Assembly: GCA_937915735.1 (NCBI GenBank)
Contig: CALGGS010000079.1
Location: 1-30,634, forward strand
From: an uncultured Treponema sp.
GTDB lineage: Bacteria > Spirochaetota > Spirochaetia > Treponematales > Treponemataceae
DNA length: 30,634 nt
Reading direction: 5' to 3'
How positions within the stretch are numbered: position 1 is the stretch's first letter; each line of letters opens with the position of its first letter. Below the pieces are notes generated by a model that ran no database searches, was not told the DNA's origin, and saw only the letters and a program-made list of their open reading frames with translations. The translations under genes and the position numbers were made by a program. Below are positions 1-6,325 of this stretch, in pieces.

Positions 1-51
1 GTAGCCAAATACCGTGGCGAGCTGAATATTAATTCAAGTTACGAGCGGTGA
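1..51 (+). CDS. 3' end of an unidentified plus-strand gene (partial)
   Basis: The frame that ends in TGA at 49-51 is open to the window edge and reads VAKYRGELNINSSYER, with ordinary codons for this genome. Its stop codon directly abuts the stop (TTA at 52-54) of the convergent secreted-protein gene. The same stop-to-stop arrangement occurs at 1380-1385. Only 16 residues are visible, so the family cannot be named, and a chance open frame of this length is possible. Confidence 0.4.
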   Translation, partial: VAKYRGELNINSSYER

Positions 52-927
52 TTAGTCTTCAAAAACTACGCTCTTAATACAGTAATCCAAGTCAAAATCG
101 GAATCAGCGTAGTTTACTTTTTTAACAGTTCCTGTAAAGTTGAAGTTCTGATTACTTTTTAAATCAAGATAAGAATCATTGTTTGAGTAAAGCGTAATCA
201 AAATCGGTTTATCAGAATTCGTAACACAATTCAGCTTATAGGCAAAACCTTTTTCTTTGCTTTCGTCAATATCAGCAAAACCACAATGAACGGAAATCTT
301 TTTGCCTTCAATTGGATGAGCGGCATACCATTTTTTAGCCTTTAACTTATTTCCAGCATCTTTCCATACTGATTGCTGAACGAATAAGTTTGAATATGAA
401 GAATCGCTCCATTTTGTGTATTCGTCTGTAGAAAGAGAAGAAGCCGTCTTAGCAAAATCCTCGGCAATATTTTTAGAATTTTGATTCATGCTCTTTTTAT
501 TGGCATCTATTCCATCATTTGTCTTTTTCCCGTTTTTGTCGACCGTATATGTTTTCATTGAAGTTGTTGCAACTGTAAATTTCTGTCCGTCCTGAACAAC
601 AAGGAATTTTGATTCCTGCATCTGCAAGCTGAATCCGAATTTGTAAGTGACTTGCTGTGTAATAACATATTGATTTTTGAAAAGATTATAACTATTAAAT
701 TTGGCAGAGAAAGCCAATGTTTTTTCCGGCAAAGTTGGCTCATCGTATACATATTTCCATAAAATCGGAAAGATATCCCTGCCATCTGGAAGCTTTCCTT
801 CAATAGCTTCAGCTTTTGACGCATCAAAAGAATTCAGCGTTTTTGCCAAACCACCAAATGCACTGTCAGCAATAGCTCCAAAAATAGCCACCGCTGATAA
901 AAGAAGTGTACAAATTAACTTTTTCAT
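52..927 (-). CDS. secreted protein of unknown function
   Basis: A 291-residue protein that starts with a typical signal peptide: basic MKK, then a hydrophobic stretch LICTLLLSAVAIFGAIA, with a plausible cleavage site near residues 20-25. No lipobox cysteine is visible, so a periplasmic or outer-surface location is likely. The middle is polar and rich in Lys, Asn and Ser. The last 80 residues (from about ISVHCGFADI, through LKSNQNFNFTGTV, to DYCIKSVVFED) alternate like a small beta-barrel, and an OB-fold domain is possible; that is inference. An AGGAG ribosome site lies about 9 bases before the ATG. It is divergent from the XRE regulator gene and convergent with the partial gene at the window edge. 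I do not recognise the family and give no function. Confidence 0.75.
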   Translation of the reverse strand: MKKLICTLLLSAVAIFGAIADSAFGGLAKTLNSFDASKAEAIEGKLPDGRDIFPILWKYVYDEPTLPEKTLAFSAKFNSYNLFKNQYVITQQVTYKFGFSLQMQESKFLVVQDGQKFTVATTSMKTYTVDKNGKKTNDGIDANKKSMNQNSKNIAEDFAKTASSLSTDEYTKWSDSSYSNLFVQQSVWKDAGNKLKAKKWYAAHPIEGKKISVHCGFADIDESKEKGFAYKLNCVTNSDKPILITLYSNNDSYLDLKSNQNFNFTGTVKKVNYADSDFDLDYCIKSVVFED

Positions 928-961
928 ACCCTGTTACTCCTGTCGTGTTTTTCACAATCTT

Positions 962-979
962 ACACGATTAAACTCGTGT
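962..979. promoter_or_regulatory. inverted repeat between divergent genes, possible XRE operator
   Basis: ACACGA (962-967) and TCGTGT (974-979) form a 6-base inverted repeat around TTAAAC. A third TCGTGT half-site lies at 943-948. The repeat sits in the 122-base gap between the secreted-protein gene and the XRE gene. A minus-strand TTGACA (977-982) overlaps it and could be the -35 box of the secreted-protein gene, but a good -10 partner is not obvious. That the XRE protein binds here is inference. Confidence 0.35.
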
Positions 980-1049
980 CAAAATTACAATATACGCTCT
1001 TTATAGTTTAGTCAACTGAAATCACACGCTTTTTGTGGCAGTATAAATC

Positions 1050-1382
1050 ATGGCATTTAGGGAAACTTTGCGAGAAGAAATTGTATTTCAAGGAATATCA
1101 CTAAAAGAACTTGCTGACAAAGCAGATATCCCCAAGAGAACGATAGAGTCTTATGTCGATGCACGCGGAAGAATGCCCACTGCCGAAAATGCTGTCAAAA
1201 TCGCGAAAGCACTCAATGTGACCGTTGAATATTTAGTAACAGGAAAAGAATCAAATTCAAATATGCAAAACAATATGATTCCGTTGCAAAATACTATCCG
1301 CGAAATGCTCTCGATTCCAAGCGAACAACTTAAACCGATAACAGAAATAATTCATAACATGGCAATTTTATGTAAAAAGTGA
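1050..1382 (+). CDS. XRE-family helix-turn-helix regulator
   Basis: A 110-residue protein. Residues about 5-66 are a Cro/C1-type HTH domain: LREEIVFQGISLKELADKA is helix 1-2, IPKRTIESYVDARGRMPTAENAVKIAKAL covers the recognition helix and helices 4-5, and NVTVEYLVTGKE is the usual end of the domain. The remaining 40 residues are a short helical tail that may serve dimerisation. No strong Shine-Dalgarno site precedes the ATG. The TGA stop abuts the stop of the vapC-like gene with no spacer. It is divergent from the secreted-protein gene, which it may regulate together with itself; that is inference from position. It could instead be an extra component of the neighbouring toxin-antitoxin locus. 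Confidence 0.85.
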   Translation: MAFRETLREEIVFQGISLKELADKADIPKRTIESYVDARGRMPTAENAVKIAKALNVTVEYLVTGKESNSNMQNNMIPLQNTIREMLSIPSEQLKPITEIIHNMAILCKK

Positions 1383-1817
1383 TTAGTCTTCAAACCAATT
1401 TTCCATCATGAGGGGCGAAACTTCCTGAATCGGCTCGAAGTGCTTTGTATTCCTTGTGACAAGAATCATGCAATTTGACACGGCAATCGACGCGATTTGT
1501 GAATCAGGGAACTCAATCGACCTGCCTTTTTCTTTGAGACGGGAACGGATATCCGCATGAATCCAGGCCGCATGATTGTCGTAGTAGATAATATCATAAT
1601 TTTTCTGAATATCATCAACCAGTCTTTCAAACAGAAGCTGTTTTTTCTTTCCTTCTGCCATTACATTTACGCCATAAAGAAGTTCATTCCAAGATGTAGA
1701 TGGAAGAGCGCAAAGTTTTTCGTTTTTGTAAAGCATTTCCATGAGTTTTTCGTTCGGCTTTTGTTTAAAGATTTCGGAAATAATATTCGTATCCAATAAA
1801 TAGAGAGGCTTGCCCAT
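1383..1817 (-). CDS. vapC: PIN-domain toxin, VapC family
   Basis: A 144-residue PIN-domain ribonuclease of the VapC type; the family cleaves RNA, often initiator tRNA or 23S rRNA, when its antitoxin is lost. Visible acidic metal ligands are D9 in LYLLDTNIIS, E45 in SWNELLYG and D105 in EFPDSQIAS, followed by the late TRNTKHF motif that completes the fold. Length is typical for the family. The start is supported by GAGGTG five bases upstream, inside the end of the antitoxin gene. Only two bases separate it from that gene, so the pair is translationally linked. The target RNA cannot be told from the sequence. Confidence 0.9.
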   Translation of the reverse strand: MGKPLYLLDTNIISEIFKQKPNEKLMEMLYKNEKLCALPSTSWNELLYGVNVMAEGKKKQLLFERLVDDIQKNYDIIYYDNHAAWIHADIRSRLKEKGRSIEFPDSQIASIAVSNCMILVTRNTKHFEPIQEVSPLMMENWFED

Positions 1818-1819
1818 GA

Positions 1820-2122
1820 TTACACCTCATCGAAAATATGGTCATCTTCAGGGCGTCCATAATAATGTTCTTTTATGGATTCAAGATGGGCGCTGAAATC
1901 AAAATCATCGCCATCAAAGAAACCTTGCTTTTTAAGTTTTTCCCGAATTGTCTCCACGACGCTTTTTGGCTTTGAGACCGACATGGCTTCGTAATCTTCC
2001 TTTGAAATGATAAAAGCGACTTCCTTGTTACGACGGCTGATGGCAACAGGTCCTTCAGTTTCGGCTTTGTGGATAAAAAATGGCAGGCGATTCTTCGCCT
2101 CAAAAATAGGCACTGCGTTCAT
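1820..2122 (-). CDS. antitoxin, Phd/YefM (VapB-like) family
   Basis: A 100-residue antitoxin. The N-terminal half is a Phd/YefM fold: AVPIFEAKNRLPFFIHKAETEGPVAISRRNKEVAFIISKEDYEAM, with the typical ISRRNKEVAFIIS strand-turn-strand. The C-terminal half (KQGFFDGDDFDFSAHLESIKEHYYGRPEDDHIFDEV) is acidic and probably flexible, as expected of the toxin-neutralising segment. It is the first gene of a two-gene operon with the PIN toxin, the usual antitoxin-first order. The start has a strong GGAGGAG ribosome site five bases upstream. Members of this family repress their own promoter, and an inverted repeat lies inside the promoter just upstream. The name vapB or phd depends on convention, so no symbol is given. 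Confidence 0.88.
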   Translation of the reverse strand: MNAVPIFEAKNRLPFFIHKAETEGPVAISRRNKEVAFIISKEDYEAMSVSKPKSVVETIREKLKKQGFFDGDDFDFSAHLESIKEHYYGRPEDDHIFDEV

Positions 2123-2151
2123 AAGCTCCTCCAGAATCAGAATCTAAAGGA

Positions 2152-2180
2152 AGTATAAACAGATAATAGCTATCTGTCAA
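2152..2180 (-). promoter_or_regulatory. promoter of the toxin-antitoxin operon
   Basis: Read on the minus strand, TTGACA (2180-2175) and TATACT (2157-2152) are separated by exactly 17 bases, which is close to the sigma-70 consensus. Transcription would start near 2145, leaving a short leader with a strong ribosome site. Confidence 0.75.
2160..2176. promoter_or_regulatory. inverted repeat inside the toxin-antitoxin promoter, probable operator
   Basis: CAGATA (2160-2165) and TATCTG (2171-2176) are perfect inverted arms around ATAGC. They fill the spacer between the -10 and -35 boxes and touch the -35. Phd/YefM antitoxins are known to bind palindromes overlapping their own promoters, so this is the natural autoregulatory site. 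Binding itself is inferred. Confidence 0.6.
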
Positions 2181-2349
2181 TCAAATAGCCATACCCCTGT
2201 AAAAAAAAAGTGCTCCTCCTGCCAAAAAGCCCGTTGACAGTAAAAGTTGCGCCAAAAGAAATATTTTTGCAAAAGGCTGCCGGTGTCTTAACCTCTGCTT
2301 GTCGTTTTTTTCCTTAATATAACAAAAAATTATCGCTGCAAATTGCCGA

Positions 2350-2390
2350 TTTTTCACTTTTAAACCATTATTTATATTGAAAGTGAAAAA
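2350..2390 (+). repeat. 11-base inverted repeat spanning the comF start
   Basis: TTTTTCACTTT (2350-2360) and AAAGTGAAAAA (2380-2390) are perfect inverted arms with a 19-base loop. The proposed TTG start (2377-2379) lies at the edge of the loop and the second arm covers the next codons. As RNA it could fold over the translation start; as DNA it could be an operator. No good promoter or ribosome site was found in the 254 bases upstream of comF. Confidence 0.5.
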
Positions 2391-3171
2391 GGGCTTTGAG
2401 TTTGGATTTTATAATAAAAGATTTTCTCGCTTTGTTTCGGTGATTTCGGCGGTTCAGAATATCGTTTCGCTTTTGATGGGTGGGGAAAAGTGTCTGTGCT
2501 GCTCTCGCTTTGCTTTGAGGATTCCGCTTTGTTCGACTTGTCTTTTGAAACTGGAGTCTTCCGGCTTTTCTGAAGCCTGCTCTGTGTGTGGGCGGGAGCT
2601 TATAAGTGAGCTTGGAGTCTGTTCATTTTGTCGGGAAAATGCGGTCTTAAAAAGTGTAACCAAGTCTTATTCGCTTCACGGCTATCAGTTGTGGAAAAAA
2701 TCTCTCCTTTTTGCCTGGAAGCTTGAAGAAAAACGAAATCTTTCGCCTTATTTTGCGACGATTTTTTACCGGAAGCTAAAAGCTCTTGAAAATGAGCTTG
2801 GCGAAAATTTGCCTGTAGTTCCCGTGCCGCCACGAAAAGGGAAAATCAGGGATAAGGGCTGGGACCAAATCGATGAGCTTTGCTATTATCTAAGAAAAGG
2901 GTGGAATGTTCAGGTTTTGCCGCTGCTTGAACGGCTTTCAAAAACTCAGCAGAAAAAACTTGATATGGTACAGCGCCTTGAAGGAATTTCTTCATCATAC
3001 AGACTTAAATCCGAAAAAAAACTAAGAAAAATTGCAAGAGTTCCGCCAAAGGCCGTAGTTCTTGCAGATGATGTCCTTACGACAGGCTCAACAATCGAAG
3101 CCTGTGCTCACGAACTAAAATCTTTTGGAATCAAGGAGGTGTATTCAATCACGCTTTTCATAGTAGATTAA
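2377..3171 (+). CDS. comF: ComF-family amidophosphoribosyltransferase-like protein
   Basis: A 264-residue ComF homologue. In competent bacteria ComF acts at the inner membrane in uptake of single-stranded DNA; in others its role is unclear. The N-terminal region carries a Cys-rich zinc-ribbon-like set (C39, C41, C42, C52, C55, C68, C71, C82, C85). The C-terminal half is a phosphoribosyltransferase domain with VVPVPPRKGKIRDKGWDQ and, near residue 226, the PRPP-binding loop VVLADDVLTTGSTIEAC. The start is uncertain: TTG at 2377 gives the normal N-terminal extension before the first cysteine, but no Shine-Dalgarno site is seen. GTG at 2383 or ATG at 2476 are alternatives; the ATG would leave only a few residues before the first cysteine. 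It stands alone, followed by its neighbour's own promoter. Confidence 0.88.
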   Translation: MKVKKGFEFGFYNKRFSRFVSVISAVQNIVSLLMGGEKCLCCSRFALRIPLCSTCLLKLESSGFSEACSVCGRELISELGVCSFCRENAVLKSVTKSYSLHGYQLWKKSLLFAWKLEEKRNLSPYFATIFYRKLKALENELGENLPVVPVPPRKGKIRDKGWDQIDELCYYLRKGWNVQVLPLLERLSKTQQKKLDMVQRLEGISSSYRLKSEKKLRKIARVPPKAVVLADDVLTTGSTIEACAHELKSFGIKEVYSITLFIVD

Positions 3172-3179
3172 GATTTCAT

Positions 3180-3208
3180 TTGCTTTTTGATAGAATCCTC
3201 GTTATAAT
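3180..3208 (+). promoter_or_regulatory. promoter of the gltA-like gene
   Basis: A perfect TATAAT (3203-3208) lies 17 bases after TTGCTT (3180-3185), a partial match to TTGACA. Transcription would start near 3215, giving a leader of about 30 bases that contains GAGG at 3231-3234. Confidence 0.6.
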
Positions 3209-3245
3209 ATAAGAACTATAAATTTTTAATGAGGACTAAAAGATT

Positions 3246-4535
3246 ATGGAAGAGGAAATTAAAGGATATACAATCCAAGAAGCAATCGCTGAGGCTCGTC
3301 GTTGCTTGAACTGCCCTAAGCCAATGTGCCGCACGGGCTGTCCTATCGAAAACGACATTCCGGCATTCAATCATGCGGTTTCTTTGGGAAATTTCGGCGA
3401 AGCTGCAAGCATTATCGCACAGCGAAGCAATCTTCCTGCAATCTGCGGTCGAGTTTGTCCGCACGAAAATCAGTGTGAAGGTCATTGTGTACTTTCCCGT
3501 GCTGGCAAAGGAATTAAAATCGGTATGATTGAGCGTTTCATTGCGGATTTTGACAATGAGCTCAATCTTAATCGCGAAAAGAAAATCGAAAAAATCGGCG
3601 GAAAAGTCGCTGTTATCGGTTCTGGTCCTGCGGGTCTTACTGTAGCTGGCGACTTGGCTCGAAAAGGTTACGAGGTCGTCGTTTACGAGGGCGAAAATGA
3701 GCCGGGTGGTGTCCTTCTTTATGGAATTCCAGAATTCCGTCTTCCAAAGGATGTTGTCCGAAACACAACCAAAAAAATCGCTGATTTGGGCGTTCAGTTC
3801 GTCACAAATACAATGGTCGGTGTCGATTTGACTCTCGACGATCTCTTTAAAAACGGATTTGATGCAGTTTTCATCGGAACTGGCACCGCTCTTTCAAAGG
3901 ATTTGGACATTCCGGGCCGTGAGCTTAAAGGTGTTATTCAGTCAAACTATCTTTTGCGAATGGTTCGCCTGTATCAGGACGGAAATGTCGAAAAGAGCGA
4001 GGTTCCAATCGAAGAGGGGGACGAGGTAATCGTTATCGGAGCCGGAAATGTCGCAATGGACGCTTGCCGAACGGCAGTCCGAATGAAGGCAAAAAAAGTT
4101 ACCGTCGCTTACCGAAAGACCGTTGAGTTTATGAAAGCGGCAAAGGCGGAATACGACGGAGCTATTTCAGATGGAGTCGACTTCAAATGGGAGCACGCTC
4201 CACTTGAGTATGTCGGAAAAGACGGTGTCGTCACTGGCTTAAAATGTCAGACACCAGACGGCGAGGTCATTATTCCGGCAAATAAAATCTTGATTGCTAT
4301 TGGTTCTCGCCCAGCCGCAAGAATCATCAGCACGACACAGGGAATTGACGCAGACGAAGGCGGATTCGTTGTCACAAAGCAAAAGCCTTACGGTATGACA
4401 ACAAAACGCGGAGTCTTTGCGGGTGGTGATGTTGTTCATAAGCCTGCAACTGTCGTTCTCGCAATGCGTGAGGCAAAAAAAGTCGCCGTGGGAATTTCCG
4501 AATTTTTGGAGGCTAAAAAGCTTCTTGGCGAATAA
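3246..4535 (+). CDS. NADPH-dependent glutamate synthase small-chain-like flavoprotein (GltD/NfnB family)
   Basis: A 429-residue iron-sulfur flavoprotein. Two cysteine sets for 4Fe-4S clusters are in the N-terminal domain (C20, C23, C28, C32 and C67, C71, C77, C81). The FAD-binding GSGPAG is at about 125-130 and the NADPH-binding IGAGNVAMDACRT near 266. A final FAD-contact region GVFAGGDVVHKPATVVLAMREAKK is near 390. The family moves electrons between NAD(P)H and a partner, as in glutamate synthase (GltD), NfnB or sulfide dehydrogenase SudA. No glutamate synthase large subunit and no NfnA/SudB partner is adjacent, so the electron acceptor is unknown. It is shorter than I would expect for a full NfnB but complete for a stand-alone GltA-type protein. 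The 3' end ISEFLEAKKLLGE is repeated downstream in different codons. Confidence 0.88.
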   Translation: MEEEIKGYTIQEAIAEARRCLNCPKPMCRTGCPIENDIPAFNHAVSLGNFGEAASIIAQRSNLPAICGRVCPHENQCEGHCVLSRAGKGIKIGMIERFIADFDNELNLNREKKIEKIGGKVAVIGSGPAGLTVAGDLARKGYEVVVYEGENEPGGVLLYGIPEFRLPKDVVRNTTKKIADLGVQFVTNTMVGVDLTLDDLFKNGFDAVFIGTGTALSKDLDIPGRELKGVIQSNYLLRMVRLYQDGNVEKSEVPIEEGDEVIVIGAGNVAMDACRTAVRMKAKKVTVAYRKTVEFMKAAKAEYDGAISDGVDFKWEHAPLEYVGKDGVVTGLKCQTPDGEVIIPANKILIAIGSRPAARIISTTQGIDADEGGFVVTKQKPYGMTTKRGVFAGGDVVHKPATVVLAMREAKKVAVGISEFLEAKKLLGE

Positions 4536-4539
4536 AATG

Positions 4540-4557
4540 CGCCACAAGGATGTGGCG
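4540..4557 (+). repeat. 7-base stem hairpin after the gltA-like gene
   Basis: CGCCACA and TGTGGCG pair perfectly around AGGA, five bases after the stop codon. It is followed by TAAAAACC rather than a T-run, so it is a poor intrinsic terminator. It may still stabilise the 3' end, or mark the tail of a transferred segment. Confidence 0.5.
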
Positions 4558-4572
4558 TAAAAACCAAGAGAG

Positions 4573-4591
4573 AATTTTTCGCAGAAAAATT
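4573..4591 (+). repeat. 8-base AT-rich hairpin
   Basis: AATTTTTC and GAAAAATT are perfect inverted arms around GCA, immediately upstream of the duplicated gltA tail. No role is evident. Confidence 0.45.
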
Positions 4592-4598
4592 TTTGTTC

Positions 4599-4637
4599 GG
4601 AGAATTCCTTGAAGCAAAGAAATTGTTAGGAGAATAA
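4599..4637 (+). pseudogene. orphan copy of the gltA 3' end
   Basis: These codons read GEFLEAKKLLGE followed by TAA. The upstream gene ends SEFLEAKKLLGE followed by TAA (about 4497-4535). Eleven consecutive residues and the stop are identical, yet nine of those eleven codons differ synonymously, for example TTT/TTC, GCT/GCA, CTT/TTG, GGC/GGA. The copy is even in the same reading frame as the gene, but no start codon with a ribosome site precedes it and no further homology is visible upstream. It looks like the remnant 3' end of a diverged allele or paralogue, not a functional gene. Confidence 0.6.
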
Positions 4638-4640
4638 ATG

Positions 4641-4698
4641 GTCATATTGAGCAAAATCGAAGCAGTTTAAAAAGATTCTTCGCTTTACTCGGAATGAC
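4641..4698. repeat. dispersed imperfect palindromic repeat, copy 1
   Basis: Ends are GTCATATTGAG and CTCGGAATGAC, which are imperfect inverted copies. The inside contains AAAATCGAAGCAG and AAGATTCTTCGC. A second member lies at 13287-13332. Elements of the GTCATTCTGAGCGAAGCGAAG type are known to me as common small intergenic repeats in many bacterial genomes. This copy ends 20 bases before the cheW start. Confidence 0.65.
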
Positions 4699-4718
4699 GG
4701 ACTTATCTAGGGGGAAAT

Positions 4719-5222
4719 ATGGCAGCAGAGAATACTCAGATTCAGTTAGTTACATTTCAGCTCGGTGGAGAAATCTACGGCGTTGACATCATGGACGTAA
4801 AGGAAATCGTAAAGGTTACGAAAGTTCGCCCTATTCCGAACGCTCCTTTCTATGTCGAAGGAATTTTCAATCTCCGAAGCGAAATTATTCCTGTAATCAA
4901 CTTGCACAAGCGCTTCCAAATTCAGAAGCTCGCTGTCGCAGAGGGAGACGAGGAATTCGAAGGCGGATTCATCATCCTTAACATCGAAAACAACAGAATC
5001 GGTATTATTATTGACCGAATTGCACGAGTTGTTGCAATTGACACAGCCGATATTAAAGACCCTCCTCAGATGATTAGCGGAATCGGAACAGAATATATTC
5101 ACGGCGTTATCCGGCAGGACGAAAAATATCTCATTATGCTTGATATGCGCCGGCTGTTCAATGCTAAAGAACTCCAAAAGATTGTAAATCCAGGCGAAAC
5201 ATCGTCTGAGGACGAAGAGTAA
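4719..5222 (+). CDS. cheW: chemotaxis coupling protein CheW
   Basis: A 167-residue CheW, which couples methyl-accepting receptors to the CheA kinase at chemoreceptor arrays. The whole length is one CheW domain: QLVTFQLGGEIYGVDIMDVKEIVKV, then PIPNAPFYVEGIFNLRSEIIPVINLHKRF with the conserved N-L-R-S-x-I-P-V-I-N-L core, and IGIIIDRIARVVAI near residue 105. The C-terminus is an acidic tail (SSEDEE). The start has AGGGGG four bases upstream. It is the first gene of a six-gene operon of mostly non-chemotaxis genes, with no cheA nearby, so it is probably an additional CheW. Confidence 0.95.
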   Translation: MAAENTQIQLVTFQLGGEIYGVDIMDVKEIVKVTKVRPIPNAPFYVEGIFNLRSEIIPVINLHKRFQIQKLAVAEGDEEFEGGFIILNIENNRIGIIIDRIARVVAIDTADIKDPPQMISGIGTEYIHGVIRQDEKYLIMLDMRRLFNAKELQKIVNPGETSSEDEE

Positions 5223-5230
5223 GAGCCGAA

Positions 5231-6325
5231 ATGATTCAGACATTTAGTTCTACTATTCGCCGAAAAGAAATGGATGCGGTTTTAACTTGCATGGTTGACG
5301 AAAAATTGGGACCAGGCGAGTTAAACGCAAAATTAATTCAAACAGTTAAAGAAGTTACTGGCTGTGATGGGGCTGTCGCTTTCAGAAGCCCTGCTATCGC
5401 TTTTTCTTATGTGGCAAAAGCCTTGGATTTGGAAGCTGGCACAAAAATTATGATTTCTGCCTTAGCTCCAAGCTGGCAGTACACCGCCATTAAAAATCTT
5501 GGATACACACCGCTTGTTCTTGATGTTCGTGAAGAAGACGGGCTTTTGACTGCCGAAACCGTTCAGGATGGCTTGAAAGATGGCGGCAAATTGCTTCTTT
5601 TGCACGAAACAATGGGAATTTTGCCAAATCTTGATGAAATTTTAGCTCTTGGTCTTCCTGTTATCGAAGATATTTCACAGTCTTTCGGTGCGACTTTTGG
5701 AAATGCAGGTGAATCTGAAGAAAGTGATGGGCAAACACAGGCTCAGGAAAGAGGCCAAAAAGCTCCTCTGCCAATAAAAGCGGGAATGTTAGGCCTTTAC
5801 TCGATTCTTGGACTTGAAGCCAATGACACTGTTACGGCAGGTGGCGGGGCAGTTTTAATCTCTCCGAAAAGAAGGGAGTGGATTGTCCTTAAAAAGCATA
5901 CTGATGCCGCTCCTGTAACGGACATTTTACCAGATATGAACAGCGCTTTGGGCTTTATCCAGATGAAGGAATTTAGCCGGAATGAAGAAATCCGCAAGTC
6001 GCTATTTGCGATATTCCAGAAAGCTTTGGCGAGCGGGAAGAACCGCACTTTTGTTCGTTCTGAAGGCGAAAATTCAACCGTTTGGTCTTTCCCTGTCGTT
6101 CTGAACGGCAGTTTTAAAGATGTAAAACAATATGCTTCACGAAAAGAAATTGAAATCAAGCTGGCTTATGAAAACTCAGTGATTTCACTTCTTAGCGAAG
6201 AAGAACAGTCAAAATTACTGCATGCGAAAGGTCTTTACCTTCGTACCGTGCTTTTTCCGCTTTACCCGCGACTGGGTTCGGAATCAGCGACAAAAATTGC
6301 AAAGGTTTTGGGGACATTGCCGTAA
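5231..6325 (+). CDS. DegT/DnrJ/EryC1-like protein, probably lacking the PLP lysine
   Basis: A 364-residue protein with the outline of the DegT/DnrJ/EryC1/StrS sugar aminotransferase fold. There is an N-terminal GDGAVAFRSPAIAFSYVAKAL cofactor region near residue 45. PVIEDISQSFGATFG near 145 is equivalent to the family's ED-x-x-Q-x-x-G-A motif. YSILGLEANDTVTAGGGAVL near 195 is equivalent to the SF-x-x-x-K-x-x-x-x-G-x-GG active-site segment. In that last motif the Schiff-base lysine seems replaced (Asn, Glu or Ala by alignment), so transaminase activity is doubtful. Residues about 158-185 are a polar low-complexity insertion. It follows cheW by 8 bases and its stop abuts the nadK start. Function unknown; the family assignment is by motif only. 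Confidence 0.65.
   Translation: MIQTFSSTIRRKEMDAVLTCMVDEKLGPGELNAKLIQTVKEVTGCDGAVAFRSPAIAFSYVAKALDLEAGTKIMISALAPSWQYTAIKNLGYTPLVLDVREEDGLLTAETVQDGLKDGGKLLLLHETMGILPNLDEILALGLPVIEDISQSFGATFGNAGESEESDGQTQAQERGQKAPLPIKAGMLGLYSILGLEANDTVTAGGGAVLISPKRREWIVLKKHTDAAPVTDILPDMNSALGFIQMKEFSRNEEIRKSLFAIFQKALASGKNRTFVRSEGENSTVWSFPVVLNGSFKDVKQYASRKEIEIKLAYENSVISLLSEEEQSKLLHAKGLYLRTVLFPLYPRLGSESATKIAKVLGTLP

Noticed and set aside
2234..2267. comF promoter from TTGACA at 2234
   Set aside because: No acceptable -10 box lies 16-18 bases downstream; the nearest AT-rich hexamer is 22 bases away.
4540..4562. Intrinsic terminator after the gltA-like gene
   Set aside because: The stem is perfect but short and is followed by TAAAAACC on the transcribed sense, not a T-run. 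Reported only as a hairpin.
4746..5243. 165-codon frame antisense to cheW
   Set aside because: It is the mirror of a clear CheW gene and its translation resembles no family; codon pattern follows the cheW strand.
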